In this document: one piece after another, positions 56,154 through 64,000 of the stretch
Layout of the letters: every line of letters begins with the position of its first letter
How positions within the stretch are numbered: the stretch's first letter is position 1
Made by a program: the position numbers and the translations under genes
Notes under the pieces: model-generated
The model's database searches: none
What the model was told of the DNA's origin: nothing
The model's input: only the letters and a program-made list of their open reading frames with translations
NCBI RefSeq assembly: GCF_026163695.1
Contig: NZ_JAOTID010000009.1
Span: 1 to 64,000 of the forward strand
Reading direction: 5' to 3'
Length of the DNA: 64,000 nucleotides
From: Shumkonia mesophila
GTDB taxonomy: Bacteria; Pseudomonadota; Alphaproteobacteria; Rhodospirillales; Shumkoniaceae

Positions 56154-58058
56154 TCAGGCGCCGGCGGCGCGCCACAGGTCGACCACCTGCCTGTAGCTGG
56201 CGGCGATCATGGCCGTCGCCGCGGCGTCGTCGCTCCGCCCGGCGAACCACTCGTCGGCGGCGGCGCGGAAGATGCTGCGCCCCACCGCGAAGCCCTTGCA
56301 CCATTTCTGGCGGCGGGCCGTCTCGAACGAGGCGCCCAGTTCGGCCAGCGAGGCGTCGAGGCCGAGCAGCAGGACCCCCCGGCAATGCGGGTCATAGCGC
56401 TCGATGACCTCCGCGATGTGGCGCCATCCGGCTTCACCTCCGGCCGGGGGCGGCAGCTTCCACCAGTCGGGAAAGACCCCGGCTTCGTAGAAAGCGGCAA
56501 GCGTACGGGCCGTGGTGGTGGCGTCCGCCGCCAGGCCGCTCGGCGTGATCGCCTCGATCATCAGCTCGTGGCGGGTCTTCAGCGTCGCCGTCTGCAAAGC
56601 CTTGAGCTTGTCGATCTGGGCGGCCCGCAGGTCGTCGGGATCGTCCGGGTGGAAGAAGACCAGGCACTTGACCACCTGTTCCACAGGCCATTCGCGCAAG
56701 GCCAGCGCCACGTTCTCGCCGGCCTCGAAGCCGAGCGGCCGCGAGCCCGGGAGTTCGACCGGCCGGGCCAGCCAGCGGCCGGTCCCGGTCAGGCGGGCCA
56801 ACACCTCTTCGCCATAGGTGCCGTCGATGAGGGCGCCGACGCCGGGGGTGCCGTCGTCGGTGGCTTCGAGCGCGCAGCCGATCAGGCCCTTGAAATCCTT
56901 GATGCGCTCGCGGCTGACGCCGTTGCGCTCGGCGATCTCCTCCAACTGCGCGCGGTGGTCGAAGGCCAGCGCCCGGACCTCGGGCCATTCGCCGTGGCGG
57001 TTGGTCGCCCAGTGGATGTGGTTGAGGCGGGCGTCCTCGCGCAGACGGAAATGCGGGCTGCCCTTCTCCAGGTAGTCCCGCAGTTCGAACCAGCTCGGCG
57101 CTTCCGGCGAGCAGGCGTGGCGCGACACCACGATGGCGCCGCAGGCGTTGGCATAGGTGCAGCAGGTCTCCAGCGGCTCGTCGCGCAGCCAGCCGCGCAG
57201 GAAGCCGCCCATGAAGGCGTCGCCCGCCCCCAGGATGTTGTAGACTTCGATGGCGAAGCCGCGCCCGACGATGCCTTTTTCCAGCGAATCCGGGATGGCG
57301 TCCGGGAAGACGACGCAGCCCTTGGGGCCGCGCTTGAGCACCAGGAGCGCGCCGGTCAGTTCGCGCACCCTGGCCAGCGCCGCCAGGGTGTCGGTGGTGC
57401 CCCCGGCGATGTGAAATTCCTCCTCGGTACCGACGATGAGGTCGCAGTCGGGTACAATGGATTGCAGGTGCTGGGTCACGGTGTCGTTGGCGACGAAGCG
57501 GTTCTCGCCCATGCCCCGCCCGGTCAGGCCCCACAGGACCGGCCGGTAGTCGATGTCGAGCACGATCCGGGTGCCGGCCGCCTTGGCGTAATCCATGGCG
57601 GTGCGGCTGGTCCTGTAGGTGGACTCGGTCGAGAAGTGGGTGCCGCTGGTCAACAGCGCCTTCGAGGCGGCGATGAAGGCGGGCTCGAAATCGTCGGGCG
57701 AGACGGCCATGTCGGCGCAATTCTCGCGATAGAAGATCAGCGGAAAGGTGTCGCGGTCGCGGATGCCCAGGATGACCAGCGCGGTAAGCCGCGCCGGATC
57801 GGTCTTCACATGGCTGACGTCGACCCCCTCGGCGGCCAGCGTTTCGCGCACGAAGCGGCCCATGTGCTCGTCGCCGACGCGGGCGATGACGGCGGTCTTG
57901 AGGCCCAGCCGGGCGCCGCCGATGGCGGTGTTGGTGGGGCTGCCGCCGATGTATTTGGCGAAGCTGCCCATGTCTTCCAGCCGGCCGCCCACCTGCTCGC
58001 CGTAAAGGTCGACGGCGGCCCGTCCGAGGCCGATGAAGTCGAGCCGGCGCTCAGCCAT
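56154..58058 (-). CDS. iolC: Fused 5-dehydro-2-deoxygluconokinase and DUF2090 aldolase-like domain (IolC-IolJ type)
   Basis: A 634-residue fusion. Residues 1-325 are a PfkB/ribokinase-type kinase: GGSPTNTAIGGARLG near the start and the anion-hole motif NILGAGDAFMGGFLRGWL with the catalytic Asp. Residues about 335-634 are a DUF2090 domain, thought to act as the aldolase splitting the phosphorylated 2-deoxy-5-keto-gluconate; LVFFHPDDPDDLR and CRGVLLLGLDAS lie there. Such fusions occur in many proteobacterial inositol clusters. The start at 58058 has GGAAGGAG and overlaps the rpiR gene by 8 bases, so regulator and kinase are coupled. Confidence 0.92.
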   Translation of the reverse strand: MAERRLDFIGLGRAAVDLYGEQVGGRLEDMGSFAKYIGGSPTNTAIGGARLGLKTAVIARVGDEHMGRFVRETLAAEGVDVSHVKTDPARLTALVILGIRDRDTFPLIFYRENCADMAVSPDDFEPAFIAASKALLTSGTHFSTESTYRTSRTAMDYAKAAGTRIVLDIDYRPVLWGLTGRGMGENRFVANDTVTQHLQSIVPDCDLIVGTEEEFHIAGGTTDTLAALARVRELTGALLVLKRGPKGCVVFPDAIPDSLEKGIVGRGFAIEVYNILGAGDAFMGGFLRGWLRDEPLETCCTYANACGAIVVSRHACSPEAPSWFELRDYLEKGSPHFRLREDARLNHIHWATNRHGEWPEVRALAFDHRAQLEEIAERNGVSRERIKDFKGLIGCALEATDDGTPGVGALIDGTYGEEVLARLTGTGRWLARPVELPGSRPLGFEAGENVALALREWPVEQVVKCLVFFHPDDPDDLRAAQIDKLKALQTATLKTRHELMIEAITPSGLAADATTTARTLAAFYEAGVFPDWWKLPPPAGGEAGWRHIAEVIERYDPHCRGVLLLGLDASLAELGASFETARRQKWCKGFAVGRSIFRAAADEWFAGRSDDAAATAMIAASYRQVVDLWRAAGA

Positions 58059-58932
58059 GCTTTCTCCTTCCTTTCGCTTTCGGGGCCTGGGCCTCCAGAT
58101 GGGCGCCGAGGCCAACCACCAGGCTTTGGGCCAGGCACATGGGGGCGACCAGGCTGCGGAAGGCCGGGCTTTCCGGATCGGCGATCTCGAAGCAGAGGGT
58201 GGCCTTGGCGGCCAGCGGGCTTAAGGGGCTGTCGGTAATGGCGATCACCGGCACGCCGGCGTCGACCCGCTCGGCCACCGCCTCGATGACGTCCAGCGAA
58301 TAGGTGCGGAACGACACCGCGATCATCACGTCCCGGGGCGTGGCCAGCCGGGCCTGTTCGACCATCAATCCGCCGACACCGTCGATCAAGTGACAGCGTT
58401 TGTCGAGCCGGGCCAGCGCGTAGGCCAGGTAGAAGGCGACCGGAAACGAACGGCGCTGGGCGATCAGGTGGATTTCCTCGGCCGCGCCCAGCAGGGAGAC
58501 GGCCTCGGCGATGGCCTGGGGCGGCGTATGGGCGCGCAACAACTCCAGCGAAGCGATGCCCTGGTCGACGAATTCGCCGAGGATGGAACCCGGCCGGCCG
58601 GCCTCGCCGCCGTGCTGCTCCTTCAAGCCCTTGATGCGCTCGCGGTAGCTGAGCGATCCTTCGATCAGGCGGGCGCGGAACAGCCGCTGCATGGTGCTGA
58701 AGCCGTCGAAGCCGAGGGCCTGGGCGAAGCGCACCATGCTGGACGGCTGCACCGAGGCCCGTGCCGCCAGCCGAGTGATGGTTTCCAGCGCCAGGTCGTC
58801 CGGGTGGTCGACGACGAAATGGGCGATGCGCTGCAACTGCCCGCTGAGCGAGTCGTAGCGATCGGTGATCTGTGTTAACAGGTCCTCGAAGGTCTCGGGG
58901 GGGCGGGCGTGGCCGCCTGCGGGTCTTGCCAT
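58051..58932 (-). CDS. iolR: RpiR-family regulator of inositol genes (IolR type)
   Basis: A 293-residue regulator with an N-terminal helix-turn-helix (about 15-90; ETITRLAARASVQPSSMVRFAQAL) and a C-terminal SIS sugar-phosphate-binding domain (about 125-270; IHLIAQRRSFPVAFYLAYAL). The ATG at 58932 with AGGA is preferred to a TTG at 59019. It is translationally coupled to iolCJ. By analogy with alphaproteobacterial IolR it should repress iol genes until an inositol-derived sugar phosphate binds; the palindrome at 59002-59017 is a probable own operator. Confidence 0.9.
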   Translation of the reverse strand: MARPAGGHARPPETFEDLLTQITDRYDSLSGQLQRIAHFVVDHPDDLALETITRLAARASVQPSSMVRFAQALGFDGFSTMQRLFRARLIEGSLSYRERIKGLKEQHGGEAGRPGSILGEFVDQGIASLELLRAHTPPQAIAEAVSLLGAAEEIHLIAQRRSFPVAFYLAYALARLDKRCHLIDGVGGLMVEQARLATPRDVMIAVSFRTYSLDVIEAVAERVDAGVPVIAITDSPLSPLAAKATLCFEIADPESPAFRSLVAPMCLAQSLVVGLGAHLEAQAPKAKGRRKHG

Positions 58933-59001
58933 GACGTTTCCTGCCGTTTCCTCCGTCACCGCGGCCAGCCCACTATGCACCCGGAAACGCGGCCCGGACA
59001 A

Positions 59002-59017
59002 GAATGAAATTTCGTTC
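59002..59017. promoter_or_regulatory. Palindromic operator candidate upstream of rpiR-iolCJ
   Basis: GAATGAAATTTCGTTC is a 16-bp palindrome with one mismatch pair, 70 bp before the rpiR start in the divergent gap with the deacylase gene. Its core GAAATTTC is shared with the site overlapping the iolB promoter (22025-22040). Confidence 0.55.
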
Positions 59018-59110
59018 AAATACCACTATTAGAAAAAGTTTTTCATGCCGTCGCCGGTGGCTGCGCCCCGCCCTTTCGGCTATGCTGACGGTGGAAGCGG
59101 AGGACGCAGG

Positions 59111-60562
59111 ATGAGCGAATGCGAGCGGATCATCGCCGGCGGACAGGTCGTCAACGGCAGCGGCGCGGCGCGCATCCGGGCCGACATCGGCATCGCCGAG
59201 GGCCGCATCGCGGCGGTGGGGGATCTTTCCAACTGGACGGCAAGCGAGGAGCGCATCGAGGCGGGCGGCCTGATCGTCGCCCCCGGCTTCATCGACGTCC
59301 ACACCCACGACGATCGCCTGCTGCTCGCCCATCCCGACATGGCGCCCAAGGTCAGCCAGGGCGTCACCACCGTGGTCGTCGGCAACTGCGGCATCAGCTT
59401 GGCGCCGCTTTCCCCGGCCGGCGACCCGCCGCCGCCCTTGAACCTGCTGGGCGGGCGGGGTGATTTCCGTTTTCCCCGCTTCGCTGCCTATGCCGAGGCG
59501 CTAGACGCCGCACCCGCCGCCATCAACGCGGTGGCGCTGGTCGGCCATTCGACCTTGCGCGCCGCCGTCATGGACGACTTGGGACGGGCCGCCACCGCGA
59601 AGGAAATCGCGCGCATGGGGAACCTGCTGGACGAGGCCTTGGCGGCCGGCTGCGCGGGATTGAGCGCCGGGCTGGCCTATCCCACCGCCAAGGCGGCGCC
59701 GACCGAAGAGGTGACGGCATTGGCCGCGCGTCTGCGGCCGGCCGGGGGCATCTTCACGCTGCACCTGCGGGACGAGGCGGCGGGCGTCGTCGCCTCGGTC
59801 GAGGAGGCCATCGAAATCGGCCGGCAAAGCGGCGTGCCGGTGGTGATTTCGCACCACAAGTGCTGCGGGCGCGCCAACTGGGGACTGAGCGCAAAGACGC
59901 TCGACCTCATCGCGGCGGCGCGCGCTTCCGGTCTCAGGGTCGACCTCGACACCTATCCCTACACCGCCAGTTCCACCGTGCTGCTCAAGGATTTCGTGGC
60001 GCGTGCCGAGCGCGTGCTGATCGCGTGGTCCGGGCCGCATCCGGAAACGACCGGGCGCGACTTGGCCGAGATCGCCGAAGGCTGGGGTGTGGGGATCGAC
60101 GCCGCCATCGACCGTCTGCTGCCGGCCGGGGCCGTCTATTTCCAGATGGACGAGGATGACCTCCGGCGCATCCTCGCCTTCGAACGCACGATGGTGGGCT
60201 CCGACGGCTTGCCGCACGACGTCAGGCCGCATCCCCGCCTATGGGGAACCTTCCCGCGCGTGCTCGGCCATTACGCCCGCGACGGCGGCCTGTTCTCGCT
60301 GGAGGAGGCGATCTTTCGCATGACCGGCAACGCGGCCCGCGTCTTCGGGCTCGCCGATCGCGGCCGCATCGCGGCGGGGGCCGCCGCCGACATCGTGTTG
60401 CTTGACGAGGCCAACGTGCGGGATCGCGCCACCTACGACAAGCCGTTCGAGCCGTCGGCTGGCATCCATCGCGTCCTGGTCAACGGCGAGACGGTGTGGC
60501 GGGACGGCGCCGCCACCGGAAGCCGGCCGGGCCGTCTGCTGCGCCGCAACGGCGGGCAATAA
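59111..60562 (+). CDS. N-acyl-D-amino-acid deacylase
   Basis: A 483-residue amidohydrolase-superfamily enzyme that removes acyl groups from N-acyl-D-amino acids. HTHDDRLLL (H64, H66) is the metal motif, C93 in VVVGNCGIS the D-aminoacylase-type metal-bridging or ligand Cys, then ISHHKCCGRANWG and VGSDGLPHDVRPHPRLWGTF, a near-complete family pattern. GGAGGACGC precedes the ATG at 59111. It is divergent from rpiR and may share its control region. Together with the DSD1-type enzyme and acyl-amino-acid hydrolases it hints at D-amino-acid use. Confidence 0.92.
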   Translation: MSECERIIAGGQVVNGSGAARIRADIGIAEGRIAAVGDLSNWTASEERIEAGGLIVAPGFIDVHTHDDRLLLAHPDMAPKVSQGVTTVVVGNCGISLAPLSPAGDPPPPLNLLGGRGDFRFPRFAAYAEALDAAPAAINAVALVGHSTLRAAVMDDLGRAATAKEIARMGNLLDEALAAGCAGLSAGLAYPTAKAAPTEEVTALAARLRPAGGIFTLHLRDEAAGVVASVEEAIEIGRQSGVPVVISHHKCCGRANWGLSAKTLDLIAAARASGLRVDLDTYPYTASSTVLLKDFVARAERVLIAWSGPHPETTGRDLAEIAEGWGVGIDAAIDRLLPAGAVYFQMDEDDLRRILAFERTMVGSDGLPHDVRPHPRLWGTFPRVLGHYARDGGLFSLEEAIFRMTGNAARVFGLADRGRIAAGAAADIVLLDEANVRDRATYDKPFEPSAGIHRVLVNGETVWRDGAATGSRPGRLLRRNGGQ

Positions 60563-60568
60563 TTCTCT

Positions 60569-60597
60569 ACCCTCCCCGCCGGTGAGGCGGAGAGGGT
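60569..60597. terminator. Hairpin repeat between convergent genes
   Basis: ACCCTCCCCGCC (60569-60580) pairs at 11 of 12 positions with GGCGGAGAGGGT (60586-60597) over a 5-base loop. Its core matches the palindrome at 3536-3563, so it seems a copy of the same repeat family, used here in the gap between the deacylase and pentose dehydrogenase genes. Confidence 0.6.
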
Positions 60598-60606
60598 AAG
60601 GAAAAT

Positions 60607-61374
60607 TCACACCCGGCCGCCGTCGATGATGAAATCCTGGCTCGTGCACATCCGGCTGTCGTCGGCGGCCAGGAACAGCACCAGGCGCGCCACGTCGGCG
60701 GGATAGATCTTTTCCTTCAGGCATTGATCGGCCATCAGCGCCCGCTCCCCCGCCTCGTCGAGCCACAGGGCGATCTGGCGCTCGGTCATGATCCAGCCGG
60801 GCAGCACCGTGTTGACGCGGATGCCATCGCCGCCGAAGTCGCGGGCCAGGGCACGCGTCAGGCCGCAGACGGCGGCCTTGGCGGCGCTGTAAACGGGCAG
60901 CCCGCCCATGCCGAGCTTCCAGACGATGGAGCCCATGTTGACGATGGCGCCGCCCCCCGCCGCCTTCATCTGCGAATGCACGGCCTGGGCGGCGAAGAAC
61001 TGATGGCGCAGGTTGACGTTCATGCGCTCGTCCCAATAGGCGGGCGTGACGTCGGCCACGGCGTGACGATCGTCGTTGCCGGCGTTGTTGACCAGGACCT
61101 GGACGGGGCCAAGCTCGCGGCCGGCCCGCGCGATCGCTTCTTGCAGCCCCCCGACGTTGCGCAGGTCGCAGACCATGGCGAGCGGTGGCGGTGCCCCCGT
61201 CCCGGCGATGCGCGCCGCCAGACCCTGGCCGGCCTCGGCGGCCACGTCGGCGAAGGCGACACGGGCGCCCTGGGCGGCGAAATGCTCGACCACGCTGGCC
61301 CCGATGCCAGTGGCGCCGCCGGTGACGAAGACGACCCTATCCCGCAAGCTGGGATAGGTGGCGAAACCGCTCAT
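60607..61374 (-). CDS. XylB-type pentose (D-xylose) 1-dehydrogenase, SDR family
   Basis: A 255-residue SDR. Cofactor loop TGGATGIG at 18-25; catalytic S149, Y162 and K166 in [21 protein letters not shown]. The pattern [20 protein letters not shown] plus NVNLRHQFF and the C-terminal [14 protein letters not shown] closely follow Caulobacter xylose dehydrogenase as I recall it, the entry step of oxidative xylose use. It starts directly at the stop of the sugar-ABC ATPase gene (TGAATG), so imported pentose is probably oxidised by this enzyme. Arabinose or galactose remain alternatives. Confidence 0.88.
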   Translation of the reverse strand: MSGFATYPSLRDRVVFVTGGATGIGASVVEHFAAQGARVAFADVAAEAGQGLAARIAGTGAPPPLAMVCDLRNVGGLQEAIARAGRELGPVQVLVNNAGNDDRHAVADVTPAYWDERMNVNLRHQFFAAQAVHSQMKAAGGGAIVNMGSIVWKLGMGGLPVYSAAKAAVCGLTRALARDFGGDGIRVNTVLPGWIMTERQIALWLDEAGERALMADQCLKEKIYPADVARLVLFLAADDSRMCTSQDFIIDGGRV

Positions 61375-62151
61375 TCAGTGGAACCCCTTCAGATCCTCCT
61401 CGGTCCCCTCCTCGGGCAGCTTGCCCAGGATGATCATGCCCAGCACCTGGTCCTTGGTCACCTCGCTGGTGCGCCGGGTGCCGATCTGGCGGCCATTCTT
61501 CATGACCATCACTCGATCGGCGAGGTCGAAGACGTCGTGGATGTCGTGGCTGATCAGGAAGATGCCGATGCCCTCGCTTTTCAGCTGCTTGATGAGGCCG
61601 GCGACCATCCGCGTTTCCTGGGGGCCGAGGGCAGCGGTGGGTTCGTCCATGATCAGGATCTTGGCGTTGAAATAGATGGCCCTGGCAATGGCCACCGACT
61701 GGCGCTGGCCGCCCGACATGGTCTTCACGGGGCAGATGATGTTGGTGAAATTGGGGTTGAGGCGCTGGATCACCTTGCGCGCCTCGGATTCCATGGCGTC
61801 GTCGTTCAGGGTGCCAAAGGCCGTCACGATCTCGCGGCCAAGGAACAGGTTGGCCGGCGCATCCAGGTTGTCGGCCAGCGCCAAGGTCTGGTAGATGGTC
61901 TCGATGCCGAGCGCCCGGGCGTCGCGCGGGTTGCTGATGGTGACCTTCTTGCCGGCGATGTGGATTTCGCCGTCGTCCAGGGGATTGGCCCCGGACAGCA
62001 CCTTCATCAGCACCGACTTGCCGGCGCCGTTGTGGCCCAGCACGCCCACCACCTCGCCGGGATAGAGATCGACGCAGACGCCGTTGACGGCGTGCACGCC
62101 GCCGAACCGCTTGTGAATGTTGCGCATCTCGACCAGAGGAACGTCGGCCAT
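61375..62151 (-). CDS. Sugar ABC transporter ATPase, single-domain (XylG/FrcA-like)
   Basis: A 258-residue ATPase: Walker [18 protein letters not shown]-loop region [11 protein letters not shown], signature [15 protein letters not shown], Walker [12 protein letters not shown] and switch FLISHD. Classical XylG and RbsA proteins have two fused ATPase domains of about 500 residues; this one has only one and would work as a homodimer, like FrcA. It lies 12 bp after the permease gene and abuts the dehydrogenase gene. Confidence 0.92.
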   Translation of the reverse strand: MADVPLVEMRNIHKRFGGVHAVNGVCVDLYPGEVVGVLGHNGAGKSVLMKVLSGANPLDDGEIHIAGKKVTISNPRDARALGIETIYQTLALADNLDAPANLFLGREIVTAFGTLNDDAMESEARKVIQRLNPNFTNIICPVKTMSGGQRQSVAIARAIYFNAKILIMDEPTAALGPQETRMVAGLIKQLKSEGIGIFLISHDIHDVFDLADRVMVMKNGRQIGTRRTSEVTKDQVLGMIILGKLPEEGTEEDLKGFH

Positions 62152-62163
62152 GATCTGCTCCTC

Positions 62164-63396
62164 TCAGCGACGATTCTTGTTGTAGACGGAATCGAACCAG
62201 ACGGCGGCGATCAGCACCAGGCCGATGGTTACCTGGCGCATGGCGCTGGAAACGCCCAGCAGCACCATGCCGTTCTCCAGGCTTTGCATGATGACGGCGC
62301 CCAGGATCGCCCCCGTGATGGTGCCGACGCCGCCGGCCAGCGAGGTACCGCCGATGACGGCGGCGGCGATCACGCTGAGCTCGGCCATAAGACCCATGGA
62401 ATTGGCCCCGGCGTTGAGGCGCGCCGTGGTGACCACGGCGGCGATGCCGCACAGCACGCCCATGACGACGAAGACCATCAGCGTGTTCTTTTTGACATCG
62501 ATGCCGGACAGGTCGGCGGCCTCGGGATTGCCGCCCATGGCGAAGACATAGCGCCCGAAGCGGGTGATCCGCGCCATCAGCGCCATGGCGATGACGACGA
62601 CGATCAGGATCAGCACCGGCACCGGGATGCCGCGCGGGATGTCGGTGCGCGGCAGCGTGTAGGCGTTCATGACCATGACGAAGCCGACGACCAGCGCCGC
62701 ACCGACGACGATCAGCCCGACCTCGGCCCACATCGGCTTGACGCCGAAACCGAAACGCTGGCGGCGGATGCGCGCGTACAGGCTGCCGCCGATCAGGGCG
62801 ACGATGGCGACGACCCCCAAAATCCAACTCCAGGTGGCGCCGATGGAACCGTCGATGCCACCCCCCAGCATCTGGTAGTCGGGGTCCATGGGGGCGATGG
62901 TGCGGCCCTCGGTGACCAGCCAGGCGCCGCCGCGGAACATCAAGAGGCCGGCCAGGGTGACCACAAAAGCCGGGACGCCGCGATAGGCTACCCAGTAGCC
63001 CTGCCAGGCGCCCAGCAGGGCGCCAAACACCAGCCCGATGGCGACCGTCAGCGGCCAGTTCCAGGCCGCACCCAGGGGAAACACCTCGACCTGGAGCCAG
63101 GCGATGATCATGCCGGTGAAGCCCAACAGCGACCCCACCGACAGGTCGATATGGCGGGCCACGATGACCAGCACCATGCCGGTCGCCATGATGCCGACCA
63201 CCGTGCTCTGGACGGTCAGGTTGAAGAGGTTGCGCGGGGTCAGGAAGATGCCGTCGGTCATGATGGTGAAGACCAGCCAGATGACGAAGAGCGCCCCCGT
63301 CATGGCCAGCATGCGGGTGTCGAGCTTGGTCACCTGGATGAAGCGGCGAAAGAGGTTCGCTTCGGTCTCGGCGCTATGGGTCTGGTCAGGCATCAT
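62164..63396 (-). CDS. xylH: Sugar ABC transporter permease (XylH-like)
   Basis: A 410-residue inner-membrane permease with about 10-12 hydrophobic segments, starting with a soluble 25-residue tail. GMVLVIVARHIDLSVGSLLGF is the family signature, and GRYVFAMGGNPEAADLSGIDV is the cytoplasmic loop that contacts the ATPase. The length and the long middle insertion (about 185-260) match XylH rather than RbsC. It is translated between the binding protein and ATPase genes. Confidence 0.92.
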   Translation of the reverse strand: MMPDQTHSAETEANLFRRFIQVTKLDTRMLAMTGALFVIWLVFTIMTDGIFLTPRNLFNLTVQSTVVGIMATGMVLVIVARHIDLSVGSLLGFTGMIIAWLQVEVFPLGAAWNWPLTVAIGLVFGALLGAWQGYWVAYRGVPAFVVTLAGLLMFRGGAWLVTEGRTIAPMDPDYQMLGGGIDGSIGATWSWILGVVAIVALIGGSLYARIRRQRFGFGVKPMWAEVGLIVVGAALVVGFVMVMNAYTLPRTDIPRGIPVPVLILIVVVIAMALMARITRFGRYVFAMGGNPEAADLSGIDVKKNTLMVFVVMGVLCGIAAVVTTARLNAGANSMGLMAELSVIAAAVIGGTSLAGGVGTITGAILGAVIMQSLENGMVLLGVSSAMRQVTIGLVLIAAVWFDSVYNKNRR

Positions 63397-63481
63397 CGCT
63401 CCCCGAAAAGGTGATGCACCGAAAGGAAGACGGAGGGTGCCGGTCCCTCAAGGCCCGGCACGCTCCTTCCTGGAAGATCGG

Positions 63482-64000
63482 TCACTTACAGGCCGCGGGC
63501 ACGTCCTTGGTTACGCCCTGGCACACGACCTCTTTCTTGACCCAGCCGGCCTTGATGACGACGTCGAGATTGTCCTTGCGGATCGGCACCGGCTTCAGCA
63601 GCACGGCGTCCATCGGCACCTTCTTCGGGCCGTCCTTGAAGGTGGTCACGCCCTGGATCTCGCTCGGCTTCTTTCCCTTGGCCAGGTCGATGGCGATGGT
63701 GGCCGCCGCCTTGCCCAGTTCGCGGGCGTCCTTCCAGACGCTGACCGTCTGCAGGCCCTTGGCGACGCGGTTCAGCGCCGCGAAGTCGCCGTCCTGGCCG
63801 GACACCGGGATGCCCGCCATGCCCTGGGCGCTCAGCGCCGCGACGACGCCGCCGGCGGTGCCGTCGTTGGAGGCGACCACGGCATCGACCTTGTTGTTGT
63901 TGGCGGTCAGGATCTGCTCCATGTTGGACTGTGCCACTTCGGGCTTCCAGCCGTCGGTGTACTGTTCGCCCACCACCTTGATGTCGCCCTTGGCAATGGC
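63482..64000 (-). CDS. xylF: Sugar ABC transporter binding protein (XylF-like), 5' part beyond window
   Basis: The last 172 residues of a periplasmic sugar-binding protein of the peripla_BP_4 type; start and signal peptide lie outside the window. [23 protein letters not shown] and [28 protein letters not shown] are nearly those of XylF-type D-xylose binders. The C-terminus has two Cys ([14 protein letters not shown]) that may form a disulfide. It heads the operon with permease, ATPase and pentose dehydrogenase. Confidence 0.9.
   Translation of the reverse strand, partial: AIAKGDIKVVGEQYTDGWKPEVAQSNMEQILTANNNKVDAVVASNDGTAGGVVAALSAQGMAGIPVSGQDGDFAALNRVAKGLQTVSVWKDARELGKAAATIAIDLAKGKKPSEIQGVTTFKDGPKKVPMDAVLLKPVPIRKDNLDVVIKAGWVKKEVVCQGVTKDVPAACK

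Noticed and set aside
59019-59019. TTG start giving a 322-aa RpiR protein
   Set aside because: It would place the operator palindrome inside the coding region; the ATG at 58932 has a proper ribosome site and matches the family N-terminus.
60724-63414. 896-aa plus-strand frame
   Set aside because: Antisense shadow of the pentose dehydrogenase, ATPase and permease genes, rich in His, Asp and Gly.

Overview
The window is one contiguous piece of a GC-rich bacterial chromosome with dense, short-spaced genes. The gene set (TRAP transporters, FadR-type GntR regulators, RpiR-controlled myo-inositol genes, Caulobacter-like xylose oxidation genes, a four-cysteine APS reductase, a soluble chemoreceptor) suggests a heterotrophic alphaproteobacterium, perhaps near Rhodospirillales. 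That placement is inference from gene content only. I saw no rRNA, tRNA or CRISPR array.

Layout. 1-443: edge-truncated tyrosine recombinase. 986-5291: minus-strand sugar genes (Gfo/Idh/MocA oxidoreductase, HAD phosphatase, aldo/keto reductase, xylulokinase). 5519-6939: cysH-cysC. 6957-12133: FadR regulator, a complete TRAP transporter and a zinc alcohol dehydrogenase. 12193-14686: a periplasmic binding protein and a sensor kinase that lacks its phosphoacceptor histidine. 14781-18523: GguC/AraD1, ketoglutarate-semialdehyde dehydrogenase and an XylX-like dehydratase, the lower part of an oxidative pentose route. 18631-21973: CoA-transferase, a binding-protein-like protein without signal peptide, a small monooxygenase-fold protein and an SDR. 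22086-30842: iolB, GyrI-like protein, signal peptidase, homocysteine methyltransferase, GlxA-type regulator, CorA, a 57-aa basic protein, threonine aldolase and MFS transporter, with two large palindromic intergenic repeats. 30998-44676: ThDP enzyme, D-threonine-aldolase-like enzyme, N-formylglutamate amidohydrolase, a complete dipeptide ABC transporter with two tandem binding proteins, an ArgE-like deacetylase and an aspartoacylase-like enzyme. 44666-46072: soluble chemoreceptor with CZB domain. 46315-50217 and 56154-58932: iolE-iolD / iolG and rpiR-iolCJ. 50340-56074: uronate isomerase, its likely FadR-type regulator and a second TRAP transporter. 59111-64000: N-acyl-D-amino-acid deacylase and a xylose-type ABC transporter with an XylB-like pentose dehydrogenase (binding protein cut by the window end).

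How it fits together. The window is a carbon-scavenging region: pentoses (isomerase-type xylulokinase and oxidative genes at opposite ends), myo-inositol (iolB, iolCJ, iolD, iolE, iolG in three blocks), uronates (TRAP import plus UxaC) and peptides or acylated and D-amino acids. Short shared upstream motifs let me propose three regulons: RpiR/IolR-type palindromes at iolB, iolDE and rpiR-iolCJ; a motif shared by uxaC and the second TRAP; and a motif shared by the first TRAP and the dehydrogenase after it. No wholly unknown multi-gene machine is evident. The most unusual items are the degenerate sensor kinase with its binding-protein partner, the two palindromic repeats (one supplies the stop codon of the MFS gene), the tandem duplication of dppA with its leader and hairpin, and the signal-less binding-protein-like gene next to a CoA-transferase.
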